Assembly (NCBI GenBank): GCA_947503775.1
Contig: CANNFE010000005.1
Span: 203,647 to 267,646 of the forward strand
Origin: an uncultured Paracoccaceae bacterium
GTDB taxonomy: Bacteria; Pseudomonadota; Alphaproteobacteria; Rhodobacterales; Rhodobacteraceae
Direction: 5' to 3'
DNA: 64,000 bases
The translations under genes were made by a program, and so were the position numbers. Shown in pieces: positions 45,456-55,463 of the stretch; the first letter of the stretch is position 1; every line of letters begins with the position of its first letter. The notes beneath the pieces were generated by a model. It had not been told where the DNA came from and ran no database searches. It saw only the letters and a program-made list of their open reading frames with translations.

Positions 45456-47003
45456 TCAGTTCGCCTCCTGCGGTGGGCTGAGCTTGCCGGGCGTGTCCAT
45501 CACTGTCGAGATATAGGGCTCGGGCGAGAAGAGCTGGTCTGAGATCGCGGCTGTATAGCCTGTCATCGGCCCGGCAAACACCGTATGGGCCGCCAGAAGC
45601 GCCACCAGACCGCCGACCGCCACATAGGAGAGCGCCGCCGGGGCGGCAGGCGGCGCGGTGGCGTCTTCGGGGGGCGTGATGCTTTGCGCCTTCCAGAAGA
45701 CGATGCTGCCCGCGCGGGCAAAGCCGACGATGCTGACGAGGCTGGCGCCCAGGATGGTCGCCCAGGTCCAGACGACAAGCGGCGAGGTGAAGGCGGCGTC
45801 CAGGATCAGCAGCTTGCCGACGAAGCCGGAGAGCGGCGGCAGGCCGGTCATGGCGATTGCGGCGACGAAGAACAGCGCGGCGGTCAGCGCCGCTCCGGTC
45901 ATGGGGGGCATAGCGGTCAGGCGCAGGCTGCCCCCCCTGCCCGACCGGACGAGATCGACGATCAGGAAAAGCGCCGCGGCGGCCAGCGTCGAATGGACGA
46001 TGTAGTAAAGCGCGGCGGCAATCCCATCGGGCGTGAAGAGCGCGATGGAGATCATCACCATGCCCATCGATCCGATCACCGAAAAGGCGACGAGCCGGTC
46101 GAGCGTCCGGGCGGCCAGCACGCCAATCATGCCGATGGCCAGCGAGGCGAGCGCGGCGGGCAGAAGCCAGAGCGTGTGCAGGCCCGCCGTCGCCTCAAGC
46201 TCGGGCGGGAAGACCATCGTGTAGACGCGGATGATCGCATAGGCACCGACCTTGGTCATGATCGCAAAGAGGGCGGCGACCGGGGCGGGCGCTTCGGCAT
46301 AGCTGGAGGGCAGCCAGAAGTGCAGCGGCACGACGGCGGCCTTGATCGCGAAGACCAGCAGCAGAAGGACGGCGGCGACGCGGATACCGACCGTCGCCTC
46401 GGGCCCGATCAGCGTCACGCGCTGCGCCAGATCGGCCATGTTGAGCGTTCCGGCCTCGGCGTAGATCGAGCCGAGCGCGAAGAGAAAGAGGGTCGAGCCC
46501 AGCAGGTTGTAGAGCACGTATTGGACGCCCGCGCGCAGGCGCTCGTTGCCGCCCGCATGGATCATCAGGCCGTAGGAGGCGATCAGAAGGACCTCGAAGA
46601 AGACGAAGAGGTTGAAGAGGTCCCCGGTCAGGAAGGCGCCCATGATGCCCATGAGCTGGAACTGGTAGAGCGCGTGGAAGTGCCTGCCCTTGCGGTCCCA
46701 GCCGGAGCTGACGGCATAAAGCAGGACGAAGAAGCCGAGCACTGCCGTCAGGAGCACCATCATGGTGGAGAGGCGATCTCCGACCAGGACGATGCCGAAG
46801 GGGGCGGCCCAGTCGCCCAGTTGGTAGAGCGCGATGCTGCCGTCCGAGGCCTGCCAGGCAAGGCCTGCGGTGATGGCGATCAGACCGACGACGCCCGCGA
46901 GGGACACCACGCGCTGGATGCCGATATGGTAGCGCGCGGCCAGCACGATGAAGGGCGCCAGGATGGCGGGCAGCATGACGGGGGCGACGATCCAGTGGGT
47001 CAT
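45456..47003 (-). CDS. mnhD: Na+/H+ antiporter subunit D
   Basis: This 515-residue proton-translocating subunit is homologous to NuoM/NuoN of complex I, with about 14 membrane helices. Key segments are FFVLLYAVSSGWDRKGRHFH, NLFVFFEVLLIASYGLMIH with the conserved Glu of the channel, FAIKAAVVPLHFWLPSSYAE with the conserved Lys, and AIMTKVGAYAIIRV. It overlaps mnhC by four bases. Confidence 0.94.
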   Translation of the reverse strand: MTHWIVAPVMLPAILAPFIVLAARYHIGIQRVVSLAGVVGLIAITAGLAWQASDGSIALYQLGDWAAPFGIVLVGDRLSTMMVLLTAVLGFFVLLYAVSSGWDRKGRHFHALYQFQLMGIMGAFLTGDLFNLFVFFEVLLIASYGLMIHAGGNERLRAGVQYVLYNLLGSTLFLFALGSIYAEAGTLNMADLAQRVTLIGPEATVGIRVAAVLLLLVFAIKAAVVPLHFWLPSSYAEAPAPVAALFAIMTKVGAYAIIRVYTMVFPPELEATAGLHTLWLLPAALASLAIGMIGVLAARTLDRLVAFSVIGSMGMVMISIALFTPDGIAAALYYIVHSTLAAAALFLIVDLVRSGRGGSLRLTAMPPMTGAALTAALFFVAAIAMTGLPPLSGFVGKLLILDAAFTSPLVVWTWATILGASLVSIVGFARAGSIVFWKAQSITPPEDATAPPAAPAALSYVAVGGLVALLAAHTVFAGPMTGYTAAISDQLFSPEPYISTVMDTPGKLSPPQEAN

Positions 47004-47362
47004 GTCCGCTCCTCCGTCTCGGGCTGGGCCTCGGGGCCTTCGGTGGGATCGTCCACGTGATCGTCGTCAGAGCCGAGATAGGCGCCGAGGGCAATCATCA
47101 CGACGACGGCGGTCATCCCGAAGGAGATGACGATGGCGGTCAGCACGAGGGCCTGCGGCAGCGGGTCGGCATAGACATCGACCCCGCTGCGCAGAATGCC
47201 GGGCGAGCCGATCGTCAGGCGGCCCGAGGCGAAGAGAAAGACATTCACCGCATAGGTCAGCAGCGAGATGCCGAGGATCACCGGGAAGGTGCGCAGGCGC
47301 ATCACGAGATAGAGGCCCGCGGCGGTGAGGATGCCGATGGCGGAGGCGACGAGGATTTCCAT
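47000..47362 (-). CDS. mnhC: Na+/H+ antiporter subunit C
   Basis: This 120-residue NuoK-like protein has three membrane helices (ILVASAIGILTAAGLYLVMR, ILGISLLTYAVNVFLFASG, PQALVLTAIVISFGMTAVVV). The family motif DPLPQALVLTAIVIS is clear. A short acidic tail follows. It sits one base after mnhA. Confidence 0.92.
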   Translation of the reverse strand: MEILVASAIGILTAAGLYLVMRLRTFPVILGISLLTYAVNVFLFASGRLTIGSPGILRSGVDVYADPLPQALVLTAIVISFGMTAVVVMIALGAYLGSDDDHVDDPTEGPEAQPETEERT

Positions 47363-47363
47363 G

Positions 47364-50240
47364 TCAGGTCCCCTCTGCCAGACCGGAGCCTTGGGGCGGC
47401 GGATCGTCCCGGGACGGATCGATGTCCATGGCGTGCTCGCTGTCCTCCATATGGGCGCGGCGGGCCAGACGCGAGAAACTTTCCAGCGACAGCATCACGG
47501 CGCCGACGACGCTGAGAAAGACGCCGAGATCGAAGATGAGCGCGGTGGCCAGCTCGAACTCGTTGAAGGGGGGGATCCGGACATAGGTGAAATCGGTGGT
47601 CATGAAGGGTTTGCCGACGAACCAGGATCCGATGCCGGTCAGGCCCGCGATCAGAACGCCCGTGCCGATGACGCCGTGATAGGGATAGCGCAGGCGGGCG
47701 GAGGCCCAGTTAAAGCCGCTGGCCATGTACTGCATCACAACCCCGATGGAGACGACGAGACCGGCGATGAAGCCGCCGCCCGGCTCGTTATGGCCGCGCA
47801 GGAAGATGTAGAAGCCGACCATCAGGACGACCGGCATGATGACGCGGGTCAGCACGACCATCATCATCGGGTGCATATCCCCTGAAAGCGGCTGATCGGG
47901 GGTGCGGTTCAAGAGGCGCGCGCGCACCGGGCCGGAGAGCAGCGTTTCGGTCAGAGCGTAGATCAGCAAGGCCGCGATGCCGAGGACGATGATCTCGCCA
48001 TAGGTGTCGAAGCCGCGGAAGTCGACGAGGATCACGTTGACCATATTCGTGCCGCCGCCGCCTTTGTAGGAATTGGCGATATGGAATTCCGAGATGGCGG
48101 GCGCCACGGTGTCGCGCAGCAGGTAATGATAGGAGAGCGCCATCGTGGCGAGTCCTCCGACGACGGCGATGGCGCCGTCGCGGGTGCGGCGCAGGATGCT
48201 GCTTTCCTTGGGGGTGCGGTTGGGCAGGAAGTTGAGCGCCAGCAGTAGCAGGATGATCGTGACGACCTCGACCGTGAACTGGGTGAGGGCAAGATCGGGG
48301 GCGCTGAAGAAGACGAAGCCGACCGAGACCATGAGCCCCACGATGCCGATCAGGATCAGCGACAGAAGGCGGTTGCGGTGCAGGAATACCAGGCCGCAGG
48401 TGGCGGCGACGAGCATGAGCCAGGCGGCGACCTCGACCGGGCCTGCGGCCTGCATCGCGCGGCTGGCTGCGCCGACGCTGCCGGTCATCCAGGCGTGGAT
48501 CCCGGCCGCGATGACGGTGATCGCGAAGATAGCGCCATAGCGCGAGAAGGACCCGTCATGGACCGAATGGGTGAGGCTGCGCGACAGGCGGACGGTAGCA
48601 TCGATGAGGGCGTCGAAGATCACCTTGGCCTCGGGGCGGGGCGTGGCATCCCAAAGGCGCAGCGTGGGCCGGAAGATCGCCATCAGGAGCAGACCGCCGA
48701 CCACGGCAGCGATGGACATGAAGAGCGCCGGAACCAGGCCGTGCCAGATCTTGAAATAGGCGGTCGGCACGTCGGCTTCGCCGCCTAGAACCGAGGCGGT
48801 CACGAGTTTGACGAAGGGTTCGGCGAGGAATGGAGCGACACCGATGACCACGACGAGGACGACGAGGATCGCGGGCGGCAGCCACAGGCCCGAGCCGGGA
48901 TCGTGCGGCTTGGCCGGGTAGTCGTCGCGGACGGGGCCGAAGAAGACGTGGCCGATCAGGCGGAAACAGTAGGCGGCCGAGAAAAGCGATCCGATGGTTG
49001 CCATGACCGGGACCAGAAGCGGCATGCCGAAAAGGACGGTGTCGGTGGTTTCCTCTAGCATCATCTCTTTTGAGAGGAAGCCGTTGAGGAACGGGATCCC
49101 GGCCATCGAAAGCGCCGCGAGGGTCGCGATGACGAAGGTGACCGGCATCAGGCGTCTGAGCCCGCCGAGGCGGCGGATGTCTCGGGTATGGGCCTCGTGA
49201 TCGATGATCCCCGCCGACATGAAAAGCGCGGCCTTGAACGTGGCGTGGTTGAGGATGTGGAAGATCGCCGCCATGGCTCCGAAAGCGGTGCCAGTGCCCA
49301 GCAGCATGGTGATCAGGCCCAGATGGCTGACTGTGGAGAAGGCGAGGAGCGCCTTCAGGTCGTGTTTGAACAGCGCGATGACGGCACCGAGGACCATGGT
49401 AATGAGGCCCGCGGTCGTGACGATCATGAACCATTCGGGCGTCCCCGACAGGACCGGCCAAAGCCGGGCCATCAGGAAGATCCCGGCTTTCACCATAGTT
49501 GCCGAATGCAGATAGGCCGAGACGGGTGTCGGCGCAGCCATGGCGTGCGGCAGCCAGAAGTGGAACGGGAACTGCGCGGATTTCGTGAAACAGCCCAGAA
49601 GGATCAGGATCAGCGCGGGCAGATAGAGCGGCGAGTCTTGAATGAGCTCGCGGTTCTGCAGGATCACGCTGAGATCGTAGCTGCCCGCGATCTGGCCAAG
49701 GATCAGCATCCCGCCGATCATCGCAAGCCCGCCCATTCCCGTGACAGCAAGGGCCATGCGCGCGCCTTGCCGTCCTTCTGGAAGATGTTTCCAGTAGCCG
49801 ATCAGCAGGAAGGACGAGAGCGATGTCAGCTCCCAGAAGACCAGCAAAAGCAGGATGTTGTCGCTGAGGACGATGCCGACCATCGCGCCCTGAAAGAGCA
49901 GCAGATAGGTGAAGAACTCGCCCATATTGTCGTCGCGCGAGAGATAAAAACGCGCATAGGTGATGATCAGCAGACCGATGCCGAGGATGAGCGCGGCAAA
50001 GAAGAAGCCAAGCCCGTCGAGCATGAAGGTCGCGTTGAGGCCCAGAAGCGGCATCCAGTCGATCCGGGCGGTCACGACCTCTCCGGACAGGACGGCGGGA
50101 AGATGGGAGAGAAGACCGATCGAAGCGGCGAGCGTGACGGTGAAGGTGACGCCCGCGCAGGCTTGCCGACCGGCGGAGTTCATCAGGCCCGGAAGAAGCG
50201 CACCAAGGAAGGGCAACGCCACGATGAGGAAGAGGGACAC
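47364..50240 (-). CDS. mnhA: Na+/H+ antiporter subunit A/B fusion
   Basis: This 958-residue NuoL-like subunit is fused to subunit B. The N-terminal two-thirds has ITYARFYLSRDDNMGEFFTY, LVFWELTSLSSFLLIGYW with the conserved Glu, TKSAQFPFHFWLPHAMAAPT and GIFLMARLWPVLSGT. The C-terminal part (from about residue 815) is MnhB: VLTRVIMPVVLMVGFYIFLR, GHNEPGGGFIAGLVVSIGVV and YMASGFNW. No separate mnhB exists, so the A-B fusion provides both. It is the first gene of the operon and the main candidate for the Na+ path. Confidence 0.94.
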   Translation of the reverse strand: MSLFLIVALPFLGALLPGLMNSAGRQACAGVTFTVTLAASIGLLSHLPAVLSGEVVTARIDWMPLLGLNATFMLDGLGFFFAALILGIGLLIITYARFYLSRDDNMGEFFTYLLLFQGAMVGIVLSDNILLLLVFWELTSLSSFLLIGYWKHLPEGRQGARMALAVTGMGGLAMIGGMLILGQIAGSYDLSVILQNRELIQDSPLYLPALILILLGCFTKSAQFPFHFWLPHAMAAPTPVSAYLHSATMVKAGIFLMARLWPVLSGTPEWFMIVTTAGLITMVLGAVIALFKHDLKALLAFSTVSHLGLITMLLGTGTAFGAMAAIFHILNHATFKAALFMSAGIIDHEAHTRDIRRLGGLRRLMPVTFVIATLAALSMAGIPFLNGFLSKEMMLEETTDTVLFGMPLLVPVMATIGSLFSAAYCFRLIGHVFFGPVRDDYPAKPHDPGSGLWLPPAILVVLVVVIGVAPFLAEPFVKLVTASVLGGEADVPTAYFKIWHGLVPALFMSIAAVVGGLLLMAIFRPTLRLWDATPRPEAKVIFDALIDATVRLSRSLTHSVHDGSFSRYGAIFAITVIAAGIHAWMTGSVGAASRAMQAAGPVEVAAWLMLVAATCGLVFLHRNRLLSLILIGIVGLMVSVGFVFFSAPDLALTQFTVEVVTIILLLLALNFLPNRTPKESSILRRTRDGAIAVVGGLATMALSYHYLLRDTVAPAISEFHIANSYKGGGGTNMVNVILVDFRGFDTYGEIIVLGIAALLIYALTETLLSGPVRARLLNRTPDQPLSGDMHPMMMVVLTRVIMPVVLMVGFYIFLRGHNEPGGGFIAGLVVSIGVVMQYMASGFNWASARLRYPYHGVIGTGVLIAGLTGIGSWFVGKPFMTTDFTYVRIPPFNEFELATALIFDLGVFLSVVGAVMLSLESFSRLARRAHMEDSEHAMDIDPSRDDPPPQGSGLAEGT

Positions 50241-50450
50241 GCGAGCTCCTTACCTTTTGGCCGTCAGTCTGGCCTCTTTTGTGGTAGTTTCCGCCCTACC
50301 TCAAGAGGCGACCCGCCAGGGCGCATCCTGATCGATCGCGTCCACTTCTGATGCTTCAGATAGTCACAGCCCGGGAAAGTCCAGCTTTTCCGGCATTCCG
50401 CGTGCTGCATCTGCGAAACGGCGATCGCGTGGCTGGCCCAGAGCGAGTGG

Positions 50451-50490
50451 CAAAAAAGAAAACGGCGCGCCTCTTTTCGAGGCACGCCGT
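50451..50490 (-). terminator. Rho-independent terminator of phoX
   Basis: Read on the minus strand, ACGGCGTGCCTCG and GAGGCGCGCCGT flank an AAAA loop (one internal mismatch) and are followed by TTTCTTTTTT. It lies about 20 bases beyond the phoX stop. Confidence 0.88.
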
Positions 50491-50511
50491 CCGTGCTGGA
50501 GCGGGAGATGT

Positions 50512-52437
50512 CTAGCCGACCAGGGCGTTGTCGTCCCGCTTAACCGTGACGATGGAGGAACGCGGCAGGCTGCCTTCGCCATCGGGGAAGGGCTGACCAG
50601 GGTGCTGGATGCCGACGAACATCGTGCGCCGGTCGGCCGACCATGTCAGGCCGGTGACTTCGCAGCCATTCGGACCCGTCAGGAAGCGGCGGATCTCTCC
50701 GGTCGCCGGATCGCCCGCGAGCATCTGGTTGTTGCCCATGCCCGCGAAGTCGCCTTCGTTGGAATCGTCGCCATCGGTCTGGATCCAAATCAGGCCGGCA
50801 GTGTCGATCTGCATCCCATCCGGCGAGTTGAAGAGGTTGCCCGCGTTGATGTTGGCCGTTCCGGCGTAAAGATCGTCGCCGTGCACGTCGGGGTTGCCCG
50901 CCATGACGTAGAGATCCCAGTCGAAGCTCTCCGCGCCGTGATCGTCGTTATGTGGACGCCAGCGGACGATCTGACCGTAATTGTTGATCTCGCGCGGGTT
51001 GACCGCGTTGACCTCCATCGGATCGCCGCCCGCATTGGTCTTGACCACGCCGCCATCTTCCTTGGCGCCGCGGTTGCGGTTGTTGGTCAGGCAGCAATAG
51101 GCCTCGACCGCGGTCGGATTGACCGCGATCCATTCGGGACGGTCCATCGTCGTCGCACCGACGGCTGAGGCGGCCATGCGGGTGAAGATCGAGATCTCGG
51201 CGGGCTCCATCCCCGTCGCCTCGGGCGTCAGGGCAACCCACTGGCCGGTCATGTCGTCGTCGAACCGCGCCACGAAGAGCTGGCCATCCGACAGGAGCGT
51301 CGAGGTATCGCCGCCCGCGACGTAGATGCCCGTGGAGACCCATTTATACATGAACTCGCCCCGTTCATCATCGCCCATATAGACGACGACGCGCCCTTCG
51401 GGGGTGAGCGCGTAGGCGGCGTTCTCGTGCTTGAAGCGGCCCAGAGCGGTGTGCTTGACCGGTGTCGCCTCCGGATCCCAGGGATCGATCTCCACGATGT
51501 AGCCCGCGCGATGGGGCTCGTTCGGATTCTGCGAGATATCGAAGCGCGCGTCGAAGCCGTGATAGTTGTAGCGGCCCGCATCGATGTCGGTCGAGACGCC
51601 GTAGCGCCGGTAGCCCTGCATCACTGCCTCGTCTCCCGACACCTCCTGAGTGGTTCCGAAATAGCCGTTGAAGTTCTCTTCGCAGGTCAAATAGGTGCCC
51701 CAGGGGGTCCGGCCTGATCCGCAATTGTTGAAGGTGCCGAGCGACTGGGTGCCGGTTTCATCGGCAACGGTCTTGAGCAGGTCGTGTCCGGCGGCGGGGC
51801 CGTCGATCACCATGGGCGTGTTGTGATGGATGCGGCGGTTGTAGGTGCTGTCGACGGCCACGGACCAACCATCCTCGCCCTCGACCACTTCCATGACGTT
51901 GACGCCCTGGAAGTTCTGCAGCCGCAAGACATCCTCGGCGGAGTTCGCTTCGCCCTCCTGACCCACGGGCAGGTTGATCTTGGGGTTCGGGTATTCGCTG
52001 TTGACCACCAGAAGCTCGGTTCCGCCCTGGTGAAAGAGCTCCATCCCGTCGGTATTCTCGCCGAAAACGCGGTCGGATCCTTCGGTGGGGATGCCGGTTT
52101 CGGGATCGAAGGCTGGCGCGTCCAGAAAGAGCGGATCGCCCCAGCGCACGAGGACATCCCAGCTATAGCCGTCCGGCACGTGCACGGTGCCGTCGGTCTG
52201 CGGCGCGAGCTGTTCGAAGGCGAAGCGGCTGGTCTGCTGGGCAGCGACCGGGCTGCCTTTGAGGAAGGCCGTTCCCATGACGGCCGCGCCCGATCCGAAG
52301 GCGAGCGTTCCGCCCAGAAAGCCGCGACGCGAGATCGCGCGTTCGACGACGCGGTCGAATTCCTGCACCTTGGATCTTGGGAATCGAACCTCATCCCATT
52401 CGTCTGCGGACAGGTCTGAAAGATCGGCCTTGCTCAT
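50512..52437 (-). CDS. phoX: PhoX-type alkaline phosphatase (DUF839)
   Basis: This 641-residue exported enzyme releases phosphate from organic phosphoesters and is a Ca2+/Fe3+-dependent phosphatase in characterised members. A twin-arginine signal (ISRRGFLGGTLAFGSGAAVM) is preceded by a hydrophilic leader of about 35 residues. Family segments are NCGSGRTPWGTYLTCEENFN, GAKEDGGVVKTNAGGDP-like and GCEVTGLTWSADRRTMFVGI near the end. It is divergent from cpdB and has a strong terminator. Confidence 0.92.
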   Translation of the reverse strand: MSKADLSDLSADEWDEVRFPRSKVQEFDRVVERAISRRGFLGGTLAFGSGAAVMGTAFLKGSPVAAQQTSRFAFEQLAPQTDGTVHVPDGYSWDVLVRWGDPLFLDAPAFDPETGIPTEGSDRVFGENTDGMELFHQGGTELLVVNSEYPNPKINLPVGQEGEANSAEDVLRLQNFQGVNVMEVVEGEDGWSVAVDSTYNRRIHHNTPMVIDGPAAGHDLLKTVADETGTQSLGTFNNCGSGRTPWGTYLTCEENFNGYFGTTQEVSGDEAVMQGYRRYGVSTDIDAGRYNYHGFDARFDISQNPNEPHRAGYIVEIDPWDPEATPVKHTALGRFKHENAAYALTPEGRVVVYMGDDERGEFMYKWVSTGIYVAGGDTSTLLSDGQLFVARFDDDMTGQWVALTPEATGMEPAEISIFTRMAASAVGATTMDRPEWIAVNPTAVEAYCCLTNNRNRGAKEDGGVVKTNAGGDPMEVNAVNPREINNYGQIVRWRPHNDDHGAESFDWDLYVMAGNPDVHGDDLYAGTANINAGNLFNSPDGMQIDTAGLIWIQTDGDDSNEGDFAGMGNNQMLAGDPATGEIRRFLTGPNGCEVTGLTWSADRRTMFVGIQHPGQPFPDGEGSLPRSSIVTVKRDDNALVG

Positions 52438-52731
52438 AAGGAACTCCTTGATATGGCTGGGATAAATGGCGAGATTGCCATTGATGACAGGATGCTACAG
52501 GGCCAAGAAAAAAGTTCTGTGACAGCACGAGAGCGCGGGGCGCAGGTCGGACCGCCTCTCTGGCGGGGACGGTCAGGAGGGGCGCGCTGACGGCGGATAT
52601 GGCGGAGTACCGTGCAGCCCGACGAGCTGTTGATCGGGCGCGCGCCCGCCGCGTCGATCGGCTCTGGTCAAATCGCCCGCTTGCGGTAGTCTTGGGGTCT
52701 ATCTCACATTCATCAGCCGAGGAGATCGACC
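52438..52731. promoter_or_regulatory. phoX-cpdB divergent promoter region
   Basis: These 294 bases lie between two divergent phosphate-scavenging genes. On the minus strand, two CTGTCA-type half-sites occur (CTGTCAT at 52490-52484 and CTGTCAC at 52525-52519), which match one half of the Pho-box consensus. Neither has a properly spaced second half, so a PhoB site is only tentative. Confidence 0.35.
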
Positions 52732-54690
52732 ATGCCCATTCTTCTGGATCGCCGTGGGTTTCTCGCCGCAAGTGCAGGTTTCATGGCGCTGCATCCGTTT
52801 TCGGTACGGGCCCAGGCCGGGCAGGCACATCTTCGGATCATGGAGACGACGGACGTCCATGTTCACATCTATCCTTACGACTATTACGGCGACCGCCCCA
52901 TAGATACGGTGGGGCTGGCCCGGACCGCGTCGCTGATCGGCGGGATCCGGGGAGAGGCGACGAATTCTCTTTTGCTGGACAACGGGGACTTTCTGCAGGG
53001 CAACCCGATGGGCGATTACATGGCCTATGAAAAGGGCATGTCCGAGGGCGATCTGCATCCGATGATTGCCGCGATGAACACGCTTGGCTTCGATGGCGCG
53101 GCGCTGGGCAACCACGAGTTCAATTACGGTCTGCCGTTCTTGATGAATTCGGTGGCCGGTGCGGCTTTCCCGGTGCTGTGCGCCAATGTCGCGACCGAGA
53201 TGGGCGGCAGCATCGCCGCCGATACGACGCTTGTTCCACCCTATGCGATCCTCGACCGGACGCTGACCGATGGCGCGGGCGAGACCCATCCGATCCGCAT
53301 CGGCCTTATCGGTTTTGTCCCGCCGCAGATCATGACCTGGGATCGCCGCCATCTGGACGGCAATGTGCAGGTGCGCGATATCATCGCCGCGGCGCAGGCC
53401 TATTTGCCGCAGATGCGCGAGGAGGGCGCGGAGATCATCATCGCCCTTTCGCATTCCGGCATCGAAGGGGCGGATCATACCGACATGATGGAGAACGCCT
53501 CGGTCCCGCTGGCCGGGGTCGACGGGATCGATGTGGTTCTGACGGGCCACCATCACCGCGTCTTCCCGGGGCCCGACTATGAGGATACGCCCGGTGTCGA
53601 TGTCGAGGCGGGCACGATCATGGGCAAACCGGCCGTCATGGCCGGATTCTGGGGCAGCCATATGGGGCTTGTCGATCTGATGGTTGAACGGGACGGCAGC
53701 AGCTGGCGCATCGTCTCGCACACCTCGGAGGCGCGCCCCATCTACGAGCGCGGGGAGGACCGGTCCGTCACCGCCCTGGTGGAGAGTGACGAGGAGGTGA
53801 TCGAGGCCGTCGAGGCAGAGCACGAGGCGACGCTGGCCTATATCCGCGCCGAGGTCGGGCAGACGGATGCGCCTTTGCATTCCTATTTCGCGCTGGTGGC
53901 CGACGATCCGTCGGTGCAGATCGTATCGAACGCGCAGACCTGGTATATCGAGCAGATGATGGCCGGCACCGAGCACGAGGGGCTGCCGATCCTGTCTGCG
54001 GCAGCGCCGTTCAAGGCGGGCGGACGCGGCGGGCCGGATTACTATACCGATGTCGCCGCCGGCCCCGTGGCGATCAAGAACGTGGCCGATCTTTATCTTT
54101 ATCCCAACACCGTCCGCGCGGTGCGTGTGACCGGGGCGCAGGTGCGCGAATGGCTGGAACGGTCTGCGGGGATCTTCAATCAGGTCGCATCCGGCGCGAG
54201 CGACGAGGTGCTGCTGAACCCGGAGTTTCCGTCCTACAATTTCGACGTGATCGATGGGGTCGCGTACCAGATCGATCTGTCGCAGCCCTCGCGCTACGAT
54301 ACCGAGGGCGAGCTGATCAACCCCGAGGCGAACCGGATCGTCAATCTGACCTTCGAGGGAGAGCCAATCGATCCCGAGCAGGACTTCGTCGTCGCCACGA
54401 ACAACTACCGCGCGGGCGGCGGCGGCAATTTCCCGGGCGCCAGCCCCGAGACGGTGATCTTCGAAGGGCCGGACACGAACCGGGACGTGATCGTGCGTTA
54501 CATCGTCGAGCAGGGCACGATAAGTCCCTCTGCGGACGCCAACTGGAGCTTTGTTGCGATGCCGGACACGACGGTGCTCTTCGACACCGGTCCGGCCGCC
54601 GAGCCCTATATCGCCTCGGTCGAAGGCATGTCGATCGAGCCTGCGGGCGAGACCCTGGAGGGCTTTGCGCGCTACCGGATCGCGCTTTAG
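52732..54690 (+). CDS. cpdB: 2',3'-cyclic-nucleotide 2'-phosphodiesterase / 3'-nucleotidase
   Basis: This 652-residue periplasmic enzyme of the 5'-nucleotidase family has a signal region ([25 protein letters not shown]) with twin arginine. The metallophosphatase domain has [47 protein letters not shown] and [10 protein letters not shown]. The C-terminal substrate domain includes [18 protein letters not shown]. It makes nucleosides and phosphate from nucleotides; together with phoX it forms a phosphate-scavenging pair, and the nucleosides could feed the purine module. Confidence 0.93.
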   Translation: MPILLDRRGFLAASAGFMALHPFSVRAQAGQAHLRIMETTDVHVHIYPYDYYGDRPIDTVGLARTASLIGGIRGEATNSLLLDNGDFLQGNPMGDYMAYEKGMSEGDLHPMIAAMNTLGFDGAALGNHEFNYGLPFLMNSVAGAAFPVLCANVATEMGGSIAADTTLVPPYAILDRTLTDGAGETHPIRIGLIGFVPPQIMTWDRRHLDGNVQVRDIIAAAQAYLPQMREEGAEIIIALSHSGIEGADHTDMMENASVPLAGVDGIDVVLTGHHHRVFPGPDYEDTPGVDVEAGTIMGKPAVMAGFWGSHMGLVDLMVERDGSSWRIVSHTSEARPIYERGEDRSVTALVESDEEVIEAVEAEHEATLAYIRAEVGQTDAPLHSYFALVADDPSVQIVSNAQTWYIEQMMAGTEHEGLPILSAAAPFKAGGRGGPDYYTDVAAGPVAIKNVADLYLYPNTVRAVRVTGAQVREWLERSAGIFNQVASGASDEVLLNPEFPSYNFDVIDGVAYQIDLSQPSRYDTEGELINPEANRIVNLTFEGEPIDPEQDFVVATNNYRAGGGGNFPGASPETVIFEGPDTNRDVIVRYIVEQGTISPSADANWSFVAMPDTTVLFDTGPAAEPYIASVEGMSIEPAGETLEGFARYRIAL

Positions 54691-54839
54691 GGCGCTGGGG
54701 GGCTTTTGGGGCGGAGCCGTGGTTGGGTCCGCTCGTTCGAGGGAAGTGCAGCTTCTTCTTGAAAAGAATTTGTGGCGCAGGCGGTTGGGGGTCTGACCGG
54801 GTAAGCTCTCGTCGTTTCTGCGAAACAACTGCCGCTATG

Positions 54840-54861
54840 GCCCTTTTCTTAAGAAAAGGGC
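54840..54861. repeat. 22-bp perfect palindrome near tRNA-Ala
   Basis: GCCCTTTTCTT and AAGAAAAGGGC form a perfect inverted repeat directly adjoining the 3' side of tRNA-Ala on the minus strand, about 150 bases past cpdB. It may be a terminator hairpin for the tRNA; no separate U-run is obvious. Confidence 0.6.
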
Positions 54862-54862
54862 T

Positions 54863-54938
<76 letters not shown>

Positions 54939-55012
54939 GACCGGGCGGACGCCGAATGGCGCCGCCCTGCGTTCTCTATGCGAGTGACCCGCACGAGATC
55001 AAGTGCAAAACG

Positions 55013-55351
55013 TCAGCTGTCGTCGTCGTTGTCGGAGGCGACATCGGCGATATCATCGAGGGAGACATCATCGTCGTCCTCGTCATCCTCGAGCACGTCA
55101 TCGCCCAGATCGACATCAGCCTCGTCCTCTTCGTCATCATCATCGAGAACGATTTCGTCGTCGTCTTCCTTGGCCTTGAGCTTTTTGGTCTGCGCGTCTT
55201 CGGCATCCGCGACCATCGTGCGCGTCTTGCCGGTTTCAACCTCGACCACCTCCCCGGTATAGGGGCTCACGATCGGGTCTGCGTTCAGGTCGTAAAAGCG
55301 CTTGCCGGTCGTCGGGCACAGGCGCTTGGTGCCCCATTCTTCCTTCGGCAT
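55013..55351 (-). CDS. TIGR02300 family acidic protein
   Basis: This 112-residue protein has the family N-terminus MPKEEWGTKRLCPTTGKRFY, then DLNADPIVSPYTGEVVEV, which resembles a small zinc-ribbon remnant (one Cys here). The C-terminal half is a nearly pure Asp/Glu tract (positions about 63-112). The family is conserved across alphaproteobacteria but has no known function. It lies next to tRNA-Ala on the same strand. The start at 55351 is set by the family N-terminus. Confidence 0.85.
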   Translation of the reverse strand: MPKEEWGTKRLCPTTGKRFYDLNADPIVSPYTGEVVEVETGKTRTMVADAEDAQTKKLKAKEDDDEIVLDDDDEEDEADVDLGDDVLEDDEDDDDVSLDDIADVASDNDDDS

Positions 55352-55463
55352 GGGTAAGGTCCCTTCCTGGATCATTCGTGCACTTGCAGCGGATCGGCGT
55401 CCCCTGCCATAAGCCGGGCATCGTGTCAAAGACCCGGTCCGGTTCATTGTTCAGGAGCGCGAT

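Noticed and set aside
45585..47060. 491-codon plus-strand ORF
   Set aside because: It is antisense to mnhD; the hydrophobic minus-strand protein is clearly the real one.
52699..54828. 709-codon minus-strand ORF
   Set aside because: It is antisense to cpdB, and its Arg/His-rich translation is typical of shadow frames.
55013..55200. Possible microsatellite in the TIGR02300 gene
   Set aside because: The repetitive look comes from Asp/Glu codons of an acidic tail that is characteristic of the family.
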